Shown here in pieces: positions 24,101 through 37,500 of a stretch of DNA of 64,000 nt. Location of the stretch: positions 7,657,501 to 7,721,500 of the forward strand of contig CM076153.1 in NCBI GenBank assembly GCA_038025085.1. Reading direction: 5' to 3'. Position 1 is the stretch's first letter. Every line of letters starts with the position of its first letter. Below the pieces are notes generated by a model that saw nothing but the letters and a program-made list of their open reading frames with translations, did no database searches and was not told where the DNA came from. Source of the stretch: Tetragonia tetragonoides. Lineage: Eukaryota; Streptophyta; Magnoliopsida; Caryophyllales; Aizoaceae. The translations under genes and the position numbers were made by a program.

Positions 24101-26967
24101 CTTCTAGAATTTGTTTTTTTTATATTTGGGGGGGGGGGGGTAGAAGCTTTGTAATTCTTTGTGAGGACATCTTGTCCTCCTTAGCTGTTTCCGTGCAGGA
24201 TCATTAACCAAAATTCTGTCTTACCTAAAATGATCTTACATTTTACCACCTATCAAAACTTAATGAAAGAAGAAGATATGGCTAGATTATGGAGCACTCG
24301 CTAAATTAACAAAAAAACTGATACACATACTGAGCTAACAAAAAAACCTAGCGCAAATTAACAGGAAGTTAAAAAATTACAGAATGGCTTACCCAAGAAG
24401 TGGCGGAATAGCACCAACAACGGCTCCAACCCATGTATTTACTGGGTGAATTTGCTTCAGTGGAGTATATATAAACGCATACAAAATGAGATTAGAAGCC
24501 GCTAGTCCAGCTGCCAAGGCGTTGGCCTGCAAAAACCTTGTAGCAATATTGGCAATGTTTAGTCTACTAGCACAGCAGCAAGAAAGCAATAAATAAGAGA
24601 TAATGCAGGGGACGCCATTTCACCACCTTGCACGCCAATAAACAAGTGCCTGCCACCCCAACAGATGATGCCCATGTGAGGGCATGTGGTATCGTCATAC
24701 GCCCAGAAGGTAAAGGCCGTCTCATTGTTCTCTTCATTTTTGCATCATTTTTCACTTCAAAAATCTACAAATAAGAATAAGAATAAGTCATCATAATCAC
24801 TACATCCAGTAGACCATAAACCATGTCAACTTCATGATACATCTGTCTACCCCACTCAATTCAAAGCAACAATCCGCAAAAACTTCATCGTGAAGCCCTT
24901 TCAAGTCATTTCTAAGTATACTCTACAGGGTAGACACTCCAAAAGACTTCATCATGAAGCCCATTCAAGTCATTTCTTAGTCTGCTCTGCAGTCGTAAAA
25001 AACACTGGTGCATTAATTGTACATCTAAACAATATTCAATCAATCCTCAAGAAGGCTATTTGTGCCTGGTTTTTGTTTCACAAATAATCACGTGGAAAGT
25101 AGGAACCTGTAGGAAGTGGAAAGTCAAGCTCAGGCTTATGTAGAACGAACTTACAAAACCTAAGCTCTATGGGAATTCAAGCTTGTAAAGTTCTACTTAC
25201 CACCTAGTATGGGGACAAAGTAGAAATGACATCGGAGACTCTACAAAGATCTAACAGCTAACCTGATTTAAAGAGTTAGCAGATGCAGCAACCATCATCG
25301 TGCCCGCACAAGTCCAACAAAGGCCGGCAAAATCAATGACCTGACCACTGCCAAGAACATATCCAGTCCCAGAAGTCGCAACTACTAGCATGCTGAGATT
25401 AACAAGAAAGCAGAATTACATAAAGAGGGGGAAAGGCAATGTCAGATGATCATCTTTTAGTTCTTTAAGATAGAAATGGATAGAGAAAAAGAAAAGAGAA
25501 TGAGATATACCAAAAAAAAAAATGACATGTGTGAAAAGCAAAAGGAGCAAAAAGAATGAACATGTGATGCAGTACAAATAATTAGTTTAATATAGAGATC
25601 TTATATATACACTTCTTTCCTTACCTAAATTGAAACACAAATAAAGATATAATAATATGTTTCTTTCTTATCAAACAAAGTCTAGCAAAAATACTATGAC
25701 CCCTCAACCGACAAAGAATGCTGTGTATTACAAGTCTCCTTTAAGTAACAAACTAATCCCATTCTCCACCACTTCACTTAGTTGGTCAGCTATTCACACC
25801 CATAGTGTACCGCAAAACAGATATAAGGATTGCCTTAATAAATCAAAGTTAGTATAGCATAGCAACCAAACATATACTGAAAATTTTGTGGCTTGAAGGG
25901 AAAAGACCTCATTCAACTAATTCCAATTCCTATATAAATGGCTTCTCATAATTTTGAATTATCAGTGTCATCCGAGTTGGGACCATTTTCGGGATACAAA
26001 CATTATCTTAGATGTCATTCATTGAGCTTGAAATGGTTTTGAGATGAGGCTAGCATTGCCCTGGTAGTTGGTACAATTTGCGATGTAGTTTTGATCTCTT
26101 CCAACCACAAAAATAAATAGGCCATAAGGCCAATAAACTGCAAATTGTCCTTGATATCAAACTAATAAAGCCTTTGAGTTACCACAGGAATTAACCCAAA
26201 CACTTTCCTAGTGGAGATAAAGGAAAGAGTTAACATGCACTAGCCCCATATGAGAACACTCGTGGATGACCATCACCGGCTACACCGATCCTAGTTATCT
26301 ACAAAAGCAAGCTCAAAATCTCCACCCAGTCAAAGCGGAAACCTAGCTAACAATCTGGCAATTATCATCCTAAATGCTAAATCCAAGCACATGACTTGAT
26401 CATTCCACAAAAATCACAACTTCAAGCAAGTTGGCAAACCACCCCACCTTAACCAATAAATGATCCACACCAACCCCAGTCTTATATTGATAATCAATAA
26501 AATAATAAACAATAAGAGGATACATCACCATAGCCCTAATTTCATCAAAAGACCTAATTCAGATGGAAAATCAGAGTCTAAACACGAAATTACCTCAATC
26601 TAGCCTTGGAAAGCTCCCAATAACACCGTCCATAATGCGAAATGCCACCAACGACATCACGCAAAGCAGAAGACGAAGCATCTACAGCAGCCACAGAAGC
26701 CTCCGACGAGAACTGAGACTGAGAAACCCTCGGCAACCCTAACCCTAACCCGAGCTTGATTGATCCAGAAGTGTCCGGTGATTTAGGGATCGTGGAGGAG
26801 TATAGATGAGAGAGAGAATTGAATCCGCCATAGCTAATCTCGGGGTTGAGAGCAGAAATTGGGGGGAAATTGGGATGTGGTGAGATAGGGTTATGGTAAA
26901 AATTAGGGTTTGAGGGTGAAAGAAGCTTAAGTCTCTTTGATGAGAAACTCAGTGAGTTTCTCCACAT
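21169..26967 (-). CDS. COX10: Protoheme IX farnesyltransferase, mitochondrial
   Basis: Seven minus-strand exons fit in phase: 26967-26594, 25392-25263, 24764-24627, 24526-24393, 22719-22594, 21798-21695 and 21548-21169, giving about 461 residues. COX10 adds a farnesyl group to heme B to make heme O, the first step to the heme A of cytochrome c oxidase, in the inner mitochondrial membrane. The UbiA-family core is clear: the N-x3-F-E-x4-D region across exons 2-3 ('ANSLNQ' then '[20 protein letters not shown]'), and in exon 5 '[20 protein letters not shown]', then '[10 protein letters not shown]'. Hydrophobic helices run through exons 2-7. The first ~120 residues are Ser/Pro/Arg-rich and poor in acids, as expected for a mitochondrial presequence. 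I choose ATG 26967 ('[16 protein letters not shown]'); upstream codons in this frame lack a better ATG. The intron between exons 4 and 5 contains a LINE remnant. Confidence 0.93.
23665..23870. repeat. 'cccgacccg'-rich dispersed repeat in a COX10 intron
   Basis: A degenerate run of 'cccgaacccg / gacccgacccg' wording. It is the complement of the 'gggtcgggt' stretches at 6510-6720 and 8615-8670, so it is likely part of a dispersed element. It abuts the LINE remnant. Confidence 0.5.
23880..24200 (+). mobile_element. LINE remnant (C-terminal zf-RVT region)
   Basis: The plus strand encodes '[20 protein letters not shown]', then '[12 protein letters not shown]'. This is the pattern of the zinc-binding (zf-RVT) tail found after plant LINE-type reverse transcriptases. 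It is followed by a short 3' region. No reverse transcriptase core is left. It lies in antisense orientation inside the COX10 intron between exons 4 and 5. Confidence 0.65.
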
Positions 26968-27339
26968 GGTTGGAGGTCTCCAGAGGGTGTGGTGTGGGTG
27001 ATGGAGGTTTCTGGGACTCGGCTGATTTTCAGAGGAGAGGGGGGGGGGGGGGGGAAGAAGAACTCTGATGTCAACACAACACTCGACCCGCAACACTTAC
27101 AACCGGAAAACACTGAAGTGAACCGGATGATTATGCGGTTGAAAATACAATACGACTACGTTTGGAAGGTTGCACGTGCGTAAGCTCGTAAACTGCTTTA
27201 TAGGGTAATCTTTTTTCTATTAACAAATAAGTAGGAGTGTTTATAATTGGATATCCGAAATTCAATATGGTAAATTTTTTAGGATGTATTTAGAATGGAG
27301 TATTTGGTATGGGTTAAGGGTGCATTTTTTTACACTTAT

Positions 27340-27620
27340 TTTCACTGATTATTAATGATTGAGTAAGGTCTTGTTATTGATTTTCATTGATTCGATAAGG
27401 TTTTACCACTGATTCGGTGTGGTCCTACAACTGATTCTCATTGATTCAGTAAGGTCCTGCAACGGATTCTGTGAGTATAAATGTAGGTCGTATCACTGAT
27501 TTTCACTGATTCAGTAAGGTCTTGCCATTAATTCTCACTGATGGAGTAAGGTATTGCCAATGATTCACACTGATTGGGTAAAATTTTGTCACTTATTTTC
27601 ACTGAGTGGGTAAGGTTCAA
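27340..27620. repeat. Degenerate minisatellite ('cactgattcagtaaggt')
   Basis: About eight to ten imperfect copies of a motif like 'ttcactgattcagtaaggtc' are spaced irregularly, roughly every 30-45 bp. Copies differ by several bases, so the array is old or under little constraint. Confidence 0.75.
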
Positions 27621-28355
27621 TAAATAAAAAAGAACACACCTTTATTGTATAGAAGTTTTGTAATTAAGTGGCTCTAATACTATTGTTTTAAGCGCAAAGT
27701 TCAAATTGTTGGCTCAATAGCTAAATGGAACTGTACACGTGAGAGAGACATACATTAGGTGAATTCCTTTGTGTTATACTGATTTGTGATTCTATAACTA
27801 TACAAGCTTATGCTAATGAGCTTTTAATCCTTTTATAGAGTGATGACTTATGATGATGATATTTGTTTTTTTAGAGGGAGAATTCTCTATTGTCTTAGTA
27901 GAATTTTCTACGCTACTCAGACTATATTTTTAGGACGATTCTATCCTCTAAATAATGCATTAATTAGATTTTTGTATAATGTTTTTTACATTGATTAAGG
28001 AGTAGATTTTCTAGATATAAATGATCTTGGATTTCTCATCATTTTTAACAAAAAATTTTACCCACTTTTTAAACACAAAAAATTCATATGAGGCAATCTT
28101 ATAGATGAGGTGTGATATCGATAAGGAAAAAAATATTATCACCCTACATAAAAAAAAAAAGTGATACCTTTTATCTTCAGATGAAAAAGTGAAAAGTGAG
28201 ATATGAGTCCGCCGGACGCCACATAACAAAGTTTTTGGTCCAATAGTCAATTAAGTTTGCCTTAGCAAACAAATTGATGGGTTAGGCGGCCAAATAGATC
28301 TTTTCTTTTTGAACAAAATGGCATTTACATGTCAACAAAAAAAAGTCACAAAATA

Positions 28356-28361
28356 CACGTG
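28356..28361. promoter_or_regulatory. G-box (CACGTG) upstream of LSF1
   Basis: A perfect CACGTG palindrome 232 bp before the LSF1 start codon, in an 'acacgtgc' context. G-boxes bind bZIP and bHLH factors and are common in light- and clock-controlled genes. Function here is inference. Confidence 0.4.
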
Positions 28362-28592
28362 CACATGGGATCCACCAAGATTGCCCCATATTAAAAAGTC
28401 TTAGCCCTTTCACCTCACAGTCACACTATGTGGCTTTTATTTTTCCCAATAAAATTTAAAATTCTTCATAATCATTCATCATCAATCCCCAGCTTGAATC
28501 TCCACTCTCCTCTTCTCTTCTCTCTCTCTCCATTGCAGCAAATTTGAGCGCCAACAATAAAAAAAACCCGAAGATTTGGACTCGTAGTCAGA

Positions 28593-31500
28593 ATGTCTCT
28601 GTGTATCCGTTCAATTTCATCTTCATTTTGGGGAAGTGAATTGAACTTATCAAATGGAGGCATTGAATTGAAGTTAAGGCGTGTTAATTGTAATGTTCGA
28701 TCAAATCGGTCAATTTCTAGGGTTTATGCGATGTCAGGTGATAATAAAACGGCTTTCAAGATGAATTTGAATGAGTATATGGTCACATTAGAGAAGCCAT
28801 TGGGTATTCGCTTTGCTCTTTCGATTGATGGCAAGGTTTTTGTCCACGCTCTCCGAAAAGGGGTTAGTAATTTCTTTTCTATTTTCTCAGTGAAATTCGA
28901 TATGCAGTTGTTGTTAATTTATGGAAATTAGGTTGTTACAACTTTTTCTTTGTAATTTTTTTTTTTTGATATATTCGGTTATAAAGGAGTAAAGATGTGA
29001 TATTGAAATTGTCAAAAGAGTGTTTTTGGATGAACAGCTTAAAAATTGCAGATAGTTTGAATGTTTAGGAACTTACGAAATTCTGCATTGTAAAGAAACA
29101 GCACATTGTAGTATAACTAATAGGTGTTTAACTGTTTAAGATACCATGCATACAAATAAACTGAAAACCGAAATAATGAAATTCTTTAATGTGTTCTGAT
29201 ATGATATTTTCCCTTGTATGGTAGTTTAAGCCCTGCATTTTGACTAGATGAAATTATTATGTTTGGTAAACTAATGTCTTGTACTTTCAAGATCAGTGTT
29301 GGTTTGAGCCTGAACTTATTTTTAACTTAAACCCCCTTTAATTATAGCATATAACTTTTACCAATGTGTTTTTCCACACTTTAGAAATTCGATTTACCTT
29401 CCCATGGTTGGTATTTGATGTTTCTGCTTTTAATTGCCAATTTAATTAATTTTGGAGTCATTGCTTGTAGGGGAATGCAGAGAAGTCAAGGATAGTTATG
29501 GTGGGTGACACTTTGAAGAAGGCAAGTGATTCATCTGGTGGTCAATTTAATGAGATCAAGGACATAGGTGATGCACAGTATATATTTCTTTACTTTTCCC
29601 ACTCTGGTATTGTAGGTGATAACCTTTTTCGAGTATTTTCATTTGTGAACCATATGCTAGTTTTTACTTCTATTTCAGTTAGGTATTTTTGTGAATGCCT
29701 TATAGGCTGTTGGGAAAATGGTCACGAATGCGCGAATGAGGCAAGGACCCTTTTCCGTATGCATGATCTAAAATCTATGGAATGATTGGAATTAAGATAA
29801 GCAATAAGTTGGTCTACGAATTCTAGTAACAGTGTGAAACTTCACCATAAAAACTAAAGACTGTACCGGTTTCATGTTACAAACTTTAGTCTTGGGCATT
29901 CAAATTTTTTTTTTGTTGAGGTAACTCAGCCTGAAATAGGAACTGTTTTACTAAAGATTGCATAGGTGGCTAATCACTTGATGTCCTCAAGTAGCCTCCA
30001 ATGGCTTGCCAACTCTTCACTCACTCTATGTTGCGTGTTATGATTTCTTGTCCTTGGGGTAATCCATAATATGCTGCTCTCAAATTGAAAATGGTGCATT
30101 GCTTATTCGGCTTGAATAGCTTTTATGGCTGACTGACATGGCCTCTCTCTGTTTGAGAGGAGACACAAAGTCCGGTTGGCATCATACCTTCAATCTCATT
30201 GTTGGTGACGATACCCCCTAACCACCGTAGCATCTCTTGATTCCTATATAATCTGTGGTCTAGGCTCACTAATGAATATTGAATAAGATAATTGCAGTAC
30301 TTATTTATTTATTTTGACCATTATACATAATATTTCTATGATTTCACCTCGAAAATCTAGTTTAAAATGGTCTTTCAGCTAATATTTACAATTGCAGATT
30401 TTGGTTACAACATAGAGTAATTAGCATTCTCTTGGTCTATTTTCAAATAGCTCAAGTTACTTCATAGATTATCAATCTTTTTTTGCTATTCAGAGCAAGA
30501 AAAGGGGATGGGTGGATAGTTTGTTCAATCCTTATATCTGATCACTGATCAGTGGTGTTTGTTATACTCAGTCTTGTCTGTGTTGTGAATTTTAAGGTTC
30601 ACAAACTCTCTAGCTTATATATTCCAGATCTTTGTTCGCATTTTAGATATGAATTTTGCATCCCTATAAAAGAATTCCATTTGATAAACCCTTCAATACA
30701 TTTCCTTGGTTGACTGTGTTGTGACTTAATTAATCAGGAATATGCTCAAGGAGAAAGCTGAATCTTTTAGCCTGGTCCTTGAGAGGCCCTTCTCACCCTT
30801 CCCCATCCATGAGCTGTTTCTGACGGATGACCTCGACCTTCTGCTCAATCGAGGTCGTGTTCCCATTGCTACGTGGAGCAAGTCTTTTGTGGCTTCAGGT
30901 CTTCAAGCGTCTTCCGATAGTGGTGTTAATTGTGGATTTGTTATGTTTTCTCCAAAGTTACTTGCACCCAAGGCATGGACGATTCTTACTAGTCAAAATG
31001 GAAATGGCCACCCATTTCTACAGAAAAGCACTTTCTTGTCACCAAGTATCCAAATTGTTTGCGTTTCTTCAGCAGAACATTCCACTGATTCTGAATGGGG
31101 TCATGGAAGCTTCCCATTAGATGAATATACTAAGGCCCTTGATCGCTCCAAAGGAGAACTCTACTATAACCACTCTCTTGGCATGCGCTACAGCAAGGTG
31201 TGTTGATCAGCTTCCTTCTCCAATGTTACTCTGTCCCTCTGCCTCCTATGTCTAATACTATTTGCTTATTATATTTTAGTTAATACCTTTGTAAGTTGAT
31301 CTTATAAAGATTTCATGATGGTAAGTTTATAGACATAGTTAAAGGGCTCCCTTTGAGAACATGTTTGGTATCAAATCAGTTTGCCAACCAGAATCATGGG
31401 TTCAAGACTTCAAGCTAAAGTTCAAAAGTTGTTTGACCGTTAATCCAATTGTTATAGATGGCCTAAATTACTTTCCAAGGGGATTGAAATCATATCCTTC

Positions 31501-34500
31501 TACTATAGTAATTGACCCAGATTGGCTACCAAGATACTTGGAGATTCAGAATACAAAAGTTCTAATGTTAATATGCTTGGCAGCCCTTGTTATTATGTAA
31601 AGTACGGAAGGAATAACATGACCTAAAAATTGTTCTCTTCATCAGTTATAAACTCTGATGCACGGAAACTCTCATGGGATCACGTTTCCTGTTTCCCTCT
31701 CCATAAACTTTTGAAACTCAGAAACTTAGGGGAAACTTCTTCTTTATATAAACAACAAATTTCCCACTGATTGCCCTCCAAAATCCTAAATTGACTGTAA
31801 CTTTCTAGTAACTAGTGTGCATGCCCGTATGTTTCAGCTCTTTTTTTTCCTTTTTTTTTTTTTAATTTAATATATCCGAATGGGTTGCCTCGCTTCTAAC
31901 TTTGTTGTAATAATTTTCTTTTTTCTTTTTTGGTGCTAATTTTTGATTAACTGGTAATTAAAACTAAAACAACACCAAGGCGGGATTCGGAAAGGTTCAT
32001 CCGCAGCCTCACTCTTAATTTGTTTAGGGAAAATTTTAAAGTGTGTGGGGAGGGATGCCCTCAAGTCGTGGTAATAGTCATTTACTGGCCGTGTATTAGC
32101 TTTTGACAAAAAAAGTCAATTCATTGGCTTGTGTGGTGCCTCTATAAAAGTTAGAGGTACCTACCCGTGAATGATATTGTTTGTTGCATAATAGTTCTAC
32201 TTATTATGATTAGTCATACTGTAAACTTTGTTCTTTATTTAACCGAGTGCTTACGAAAACGATTCTTAGCCTTTTATTAACAAACTTGAGAATACTCTGT
32301 TATAAAGTTCTTCTATAGTTCTATCAAAGATTATCATAGTATACAATGGACCGGAATGAACTAAATACATCAAAAAATTTATTGAAACAAAATATGGGAG
32401 GCCCATGTCCCAACACCCACCGAGCGCCATGTCCCATGAACCAACGTCCATGAAATCGAATTCTGGGGACCCGGATGACCGTCCCGAGGCACCGGAGGTC
32501 CTCTAGGGTGACGATAGACCTCCAGGAGAAGTCTAGGCAAAAACGGAGATCGAGCCTCGGAAAGCCGAAAATCAAAGGCTAATACACGTTTTTTGGGCTT
32601 TCTGGAGGCCCCGTAACGAAGGTGGATATTTTTGCACTACATTGCACGGGACACTCTTAGGGAACATAAGAGGCCCCCGGGGTCCGTCATCGGGTCCCTC
32701 ATAGGCTTGTAAGGGCGTTTTACAGGATACCATTGTAAGGGTCGGAACGCCGAAGGTACGAGTGATATAGAAGTTCAGGGATCTGGATGACCCTCTTAAA
32801 GGCACCGAGACTCCTCTAGGGCCATGATAAACCCCACGAAGAAGTTTGGGCAAAACAGATACACGTGCCCTCGGAAACCAAAAACGAAGGCTCCACGCCT
32901 AGGGGACATGGGACGCCCTCGGGGTCGCTTATCCGGTCCCTGATAGGCTTGGAAGGGCGTTTTACAGGACAATGGGACACTAATGTAAGAGCTGGAACAC
33001 CAAAGTGAAATCGATGTTCGGGGATCGAGATGTCCCTCCCGGGGCACCGAGGGTCCTCTAGGGTCATGATAGACCCCTCGGAAAAGTTTGGGCAAAATTA
33101 ACACCCGGGCCCGGGAAGCCGAAAACGGAAGGCTATAATCCATGTTTTTTTGGGCTCCGTGGAACGAATGTGGATATTTTCGCACCACATCGCACAAAAC
33201 ACTCCTAGGGGACATGGGAGGCCCTCAAGGTCGCTTATCCAGGGATAGGCTTGGAAGGGCGTTTTACGGGACACTGGTGTCAGAACAAAGGCATGAGTGA
33301 TATCGAAGTTCGGGGATTCGGATGTCCCTCTCGGGTAACCGAGAGTACTCTAGGGTCGTGATAGACCCCCAAAACAAGTTTGGCAAAAATGACACCCTGG
33401 CCCGGGAAGTCGAAAACGAAGGCTATAAAGTCCACGTTTTTTTGGTTTCCAGGAGGTATCGGAACGAAAGTGGATATTTTCACACCACATCGCACGGAAC
33501 ACCCCTAGGGGACATGGGAGGCCCTCGAAGTTGCATATTCGATCCCTCAAAGGCTTGGAAGGGCGTTTTAGGGGACACTGGTGTAAGAGCCGGAACACCA
33601 AAGGCATGGGGGATATCAAAGTTCGGGGATCCGGATCTCCTTCCGAGGGTCCTCTAGGGTCATGATAGAACCCTCAAAAAAGTTTAGGCAAAAATGACAC
33701 CAGAGGCCCGGGAAGTCGAAAATGAAGGCAATAATCTATGTTTTTTTGGCTTTCGGGAGGCCCCGGAACGAAGATGGATATTTTTGCACCACATCGCACG
33801 GAGCACCTCTAGAGGACATGGGAGGCCTTCGGGGTCGCTTATCCGGTCCCTGATAGGCTTGTAAGGGCGTTTTCCGGGACATTGGTGTACGAGCCTGAAC
33901 ACCAAACCCATGGGGGATATCAAAGTTCGGAGATCCGGATTTCCCTCCCGAGGCACCGAGGGTACTCTAGGGTCAAGATAGACCCGTGGAGAAGTTTGGG
34001 CAAAATTGTCACCCAGGCCCAGGAAGTCGGGAACAAAGGCTATAATCCACGTTTTTTGGGCTTTCGGGGGCCCCGGAACGAAGGTGAATATTTTCACACC
34101 ACATCGCTCGGAACACCCCTAGGGGACATGGGAGACCCTCAGGGTTGCTTATCCGGTCCCTCATAGGCTTGGAAGGACGTTTTACGGGACATTGATGTAA
34201 GAGCCAAAACACCAAAGGCATGGGGGATATCAAACTTCAGGGATCCGGATGTCCCTCCCGGGGCACCGAGAGTCCTCTAGGGTCATGGTATACCCCTCGG
34301 AGAAGTTCGGGAAAAACTGACACCCTCGGCCCGGGAAGCTGAAAACGAATTTATATCCAATTTTTTTTGGGCTTCAGGGAGGCCCCGGAATGAATGGTGA
34401 TATTTTCGCACCACATCGCACGGAACACCCCTAGAGGACTTGGGAGTGTAAGAAAACAAGAATTTGCTAATTCTTGTATTCACTCAATATATAAACAAAA

Positions 34501-37500
34501 TAGGAGGAGAATAACAAGAATATAGGAAGTATAACAATTTGCTAAATTGTTTCACACTTTCTTCCTTAAATATCTGATTTACAACATCTCTTTTATAGAC
34601 TCTCATATACTAAATTTACACAAAGGTATCTAATGAAACTCATTTATAACCTCCTAAGATGTTACAATTAATCTGCGGTTAATTGTGAATTGCTAAACAC
34701 TTATTTACTATTCTTAGCTTATTTAATTCAAGTTTGTTTTCTTTAACACGCCCCCTCAAACTTGAATTTTCATTTCGGAGCAACTACTCCGAGCATAGTC
34801 TTGAATTTCTCAAATAGATCAGCCTTAAGAGGCTTTGTCAAGACATCGGCAACTTGCTCTTCAGATTTGCAAAACTGAAGCTCAATCTCGTTTTCCTTAA
34901 TCAGTTCTCTGATGTAATGATAACGAATATCAATGGTGCTTAGATCGACCATGAAACACGGGGTTCTTTGCTAGGGCCATAGCAGACATATTATCACAGT
35001 AAATAGTTGTTGGACTTTCTTCACGATGTTCTAGTTCTGCTAACATTTTTCGTAGCCAAACTGCTTGACATGCTGCTGATGTTGCTGCCGCTGTCGATAA
35101 GGCTATTACTGCTTGCTTCTTTGACGACCATGATATGACACTTCTGCCCAAATAAAAGACATATCCAGAAGTGCTTTTGCGTGTATCAAGGTCACCAGCC
35201 CAATCACTATCGCTATACCCAACCAACTTGAAATTATCTGAGTTGGTATAGAAGATACCATGATCTCGAGTACCACTTATGTAACGGAGAATCCTCTTTG
35301 CTACTTGCAAGTGTGATTGATGTGGCTTCTCCATGTACCGACTAATCAATCCGACTCCATAGACAATATCAGGTCTTGTGGAAGTCAAATATCGAAGACT
35401 ACCAACAATACTCTTGAAATAAGTTGGATTTACCAATTCTCCGCAACCTTCTTTCTTCATCTCGACTCTTTCTGCTACGGGGGGGTTGCTGCATCCATCT
35501 TGAACTTTTTCAAAATATCAGTGGCATATTTATATTGCGAAACAAATATACCTTCATTAGTTTGCTGCACTTCAATACCGAGGAAATATGACATCAAACC
35601 CATGTCTGTCATCTCGAACTCGCTCATCATTGCTCTTTAAATTCAGCAAACATCTCTTCACTATTCCCAGTGAAGATAAGATCATCAACATATAAGCACA
35701 ATATCAAAAGATCACCATTTTCCTTTGACTTTGACATACAATGTATGCTCATGTGGACATTTCTGAAAACCATCTTGCAATAAGTATGTATCTATGCGAG
35801 AATACCATGCACGAGGTGCTTGTTTTAAGCCATGTAAGGCTTTCTTGAGGCGATATACTTTGCTTTCACCTCCTTTCCTCACAAAACCTGGTGGTTGTTC
35901 AACATAAACTTCTTGAAGTACACCATTCAAAAATGTCGATTTTACATCCATTTGATGAATTTTCCACTTATTTTGCGCTGCAAGAGACAACATTATTTGT
36001 ACAGTATCCATTCTAGAAACAGGAGCAAATACCTCGAAATAGTCAATTCCCGGCTTTTGCTTATAGCCTTTGACTACCAATCTTGCCTTATAACGGTCAA
36101 CTTCACCATCTATATTTTGTCTTGTATACCCATTTAACTCCAATGGGCCTTTTTCCAGCTGGTAACGAAGTCAACTCCCAAGTTTCATTTTTCTCAATTG
36201 AGTTGATCTCCTCATTCATGGCTTGGATCCACCTTTCATGTGCTGGATCGCAATCAGCAAATAAACAAAAATTTACGAGGGTCGCATCAGTAGAATCTTC
36301 CTCATCATCATCTCTGTATATTACATAATCTTGATATCGTGTTGGCATAACACGATTTCTCTGCGGACGACCTGCTGGCCTTGCATCTTCCGTCATAGAG
36401 GAAGTATTAACTGGTGGTGTTAGGGAGCCACTTAGAGAATGAGTCTGTGGCTCATCTATGGGAACTTCATTTATAATGACATTGCTAGATGTGTCATTAT
36501 TTTGATGCTATTTCCATTCTTCATCTTCAACAAATCGGACATCTCTGCTTACTATAATCTCCTCGCTATCTGGATTATACAACTTATAACCCTTGGTCAC
36601 ATCACTATAACCAATAAATATACATTTTCTGCTTTTATCATCGAGCTTTTTCCTCTTCTGATCTGGTATATGGGCATATGCAATGCACCCAAATACACGT
36701 AAATGAGACACATCTGGTTTGTTCCCACTCCATGCTTCTTCTGGCGTCCGTCCACGAACACTCCTAGTGGGACACCTATTCAATAAGTAAATTGCACAAC
36801 AAACGACCTCTGCCAAAATGGCAGATGTTTGGCCTTCAACATGCTTCTAGCCATATCAAATATGGTTCTATTTTTTCTTTCTGCTATACCATTCTGCTGA
36901 GGAGTATAGCTAGTTGTTAATTGATGTTGAATCCCTTCTTTCTTGCAATAATTATTGAACTCATTAGATGTAAATTCTCCACCTCTGTCAGACCTCAAGG
37001 TCTTTAAAGGATAACCGCTTTGTTTTTCAACAAGTACTTTGAACTCCATAAACTTGTTGAATGCTGCAGATTTTTCTTTCAAGAAATAAACCCATAACTT
37101 TCTAGAAAAATCATCTACAAATAGTAGAAAATACCTTTTCTTCCCGATAGATTCTACCTTAACTGGTTCACATATATCCGTGTGCACCAACTCTAACGGT
37201 TGCTTCGCTCGTCTAGACTTTCCAATCATAAACGAGTCTCGATGATGCTTTCCGAGAGTGCAACCTTCACAAGGGCTACTAAGAGCTTCAATAAGAGGTA
37301 AGCCCGTAACCATATCTAGCCGCACCAATAACTTCAAGCCTCGGAAGTTCAAATGGCCAAATCGAAGATGCCATAACCAATTGCTATCTTTCACCATTGC
37401 TTGTAAACTCATCAATGTTCTAGCTTGAACCGACAAAGGAAACATACGATTCTTCGTCATGTTCACCTTTGTAATACACTTATTATTTTTTCCTCTGATC

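Larger units (their letters stand above)
26968..28592. promoter_or_regulatory. Divergent COX10 / LSF1 intergenic region
   Basis: The two genes are head to head across 1.6 kb, so this stretch must hold both promoters and both 5' leaders. A degenerate minisatellite fills 27340-27620. A CACGTG G-box lies at 28356-28361. A CT-rich leader (about 28500-28535) precedes the LSF1 ATG. No convincing TATA box was found on either side. Confidence 0.6.

Noticed and set aside
31361..31600. A 79-codon frame in LSF1 intron 3
   Set aside because: LSF1 exons 3 and 4 join in phase without it, and it matches no part of the family.
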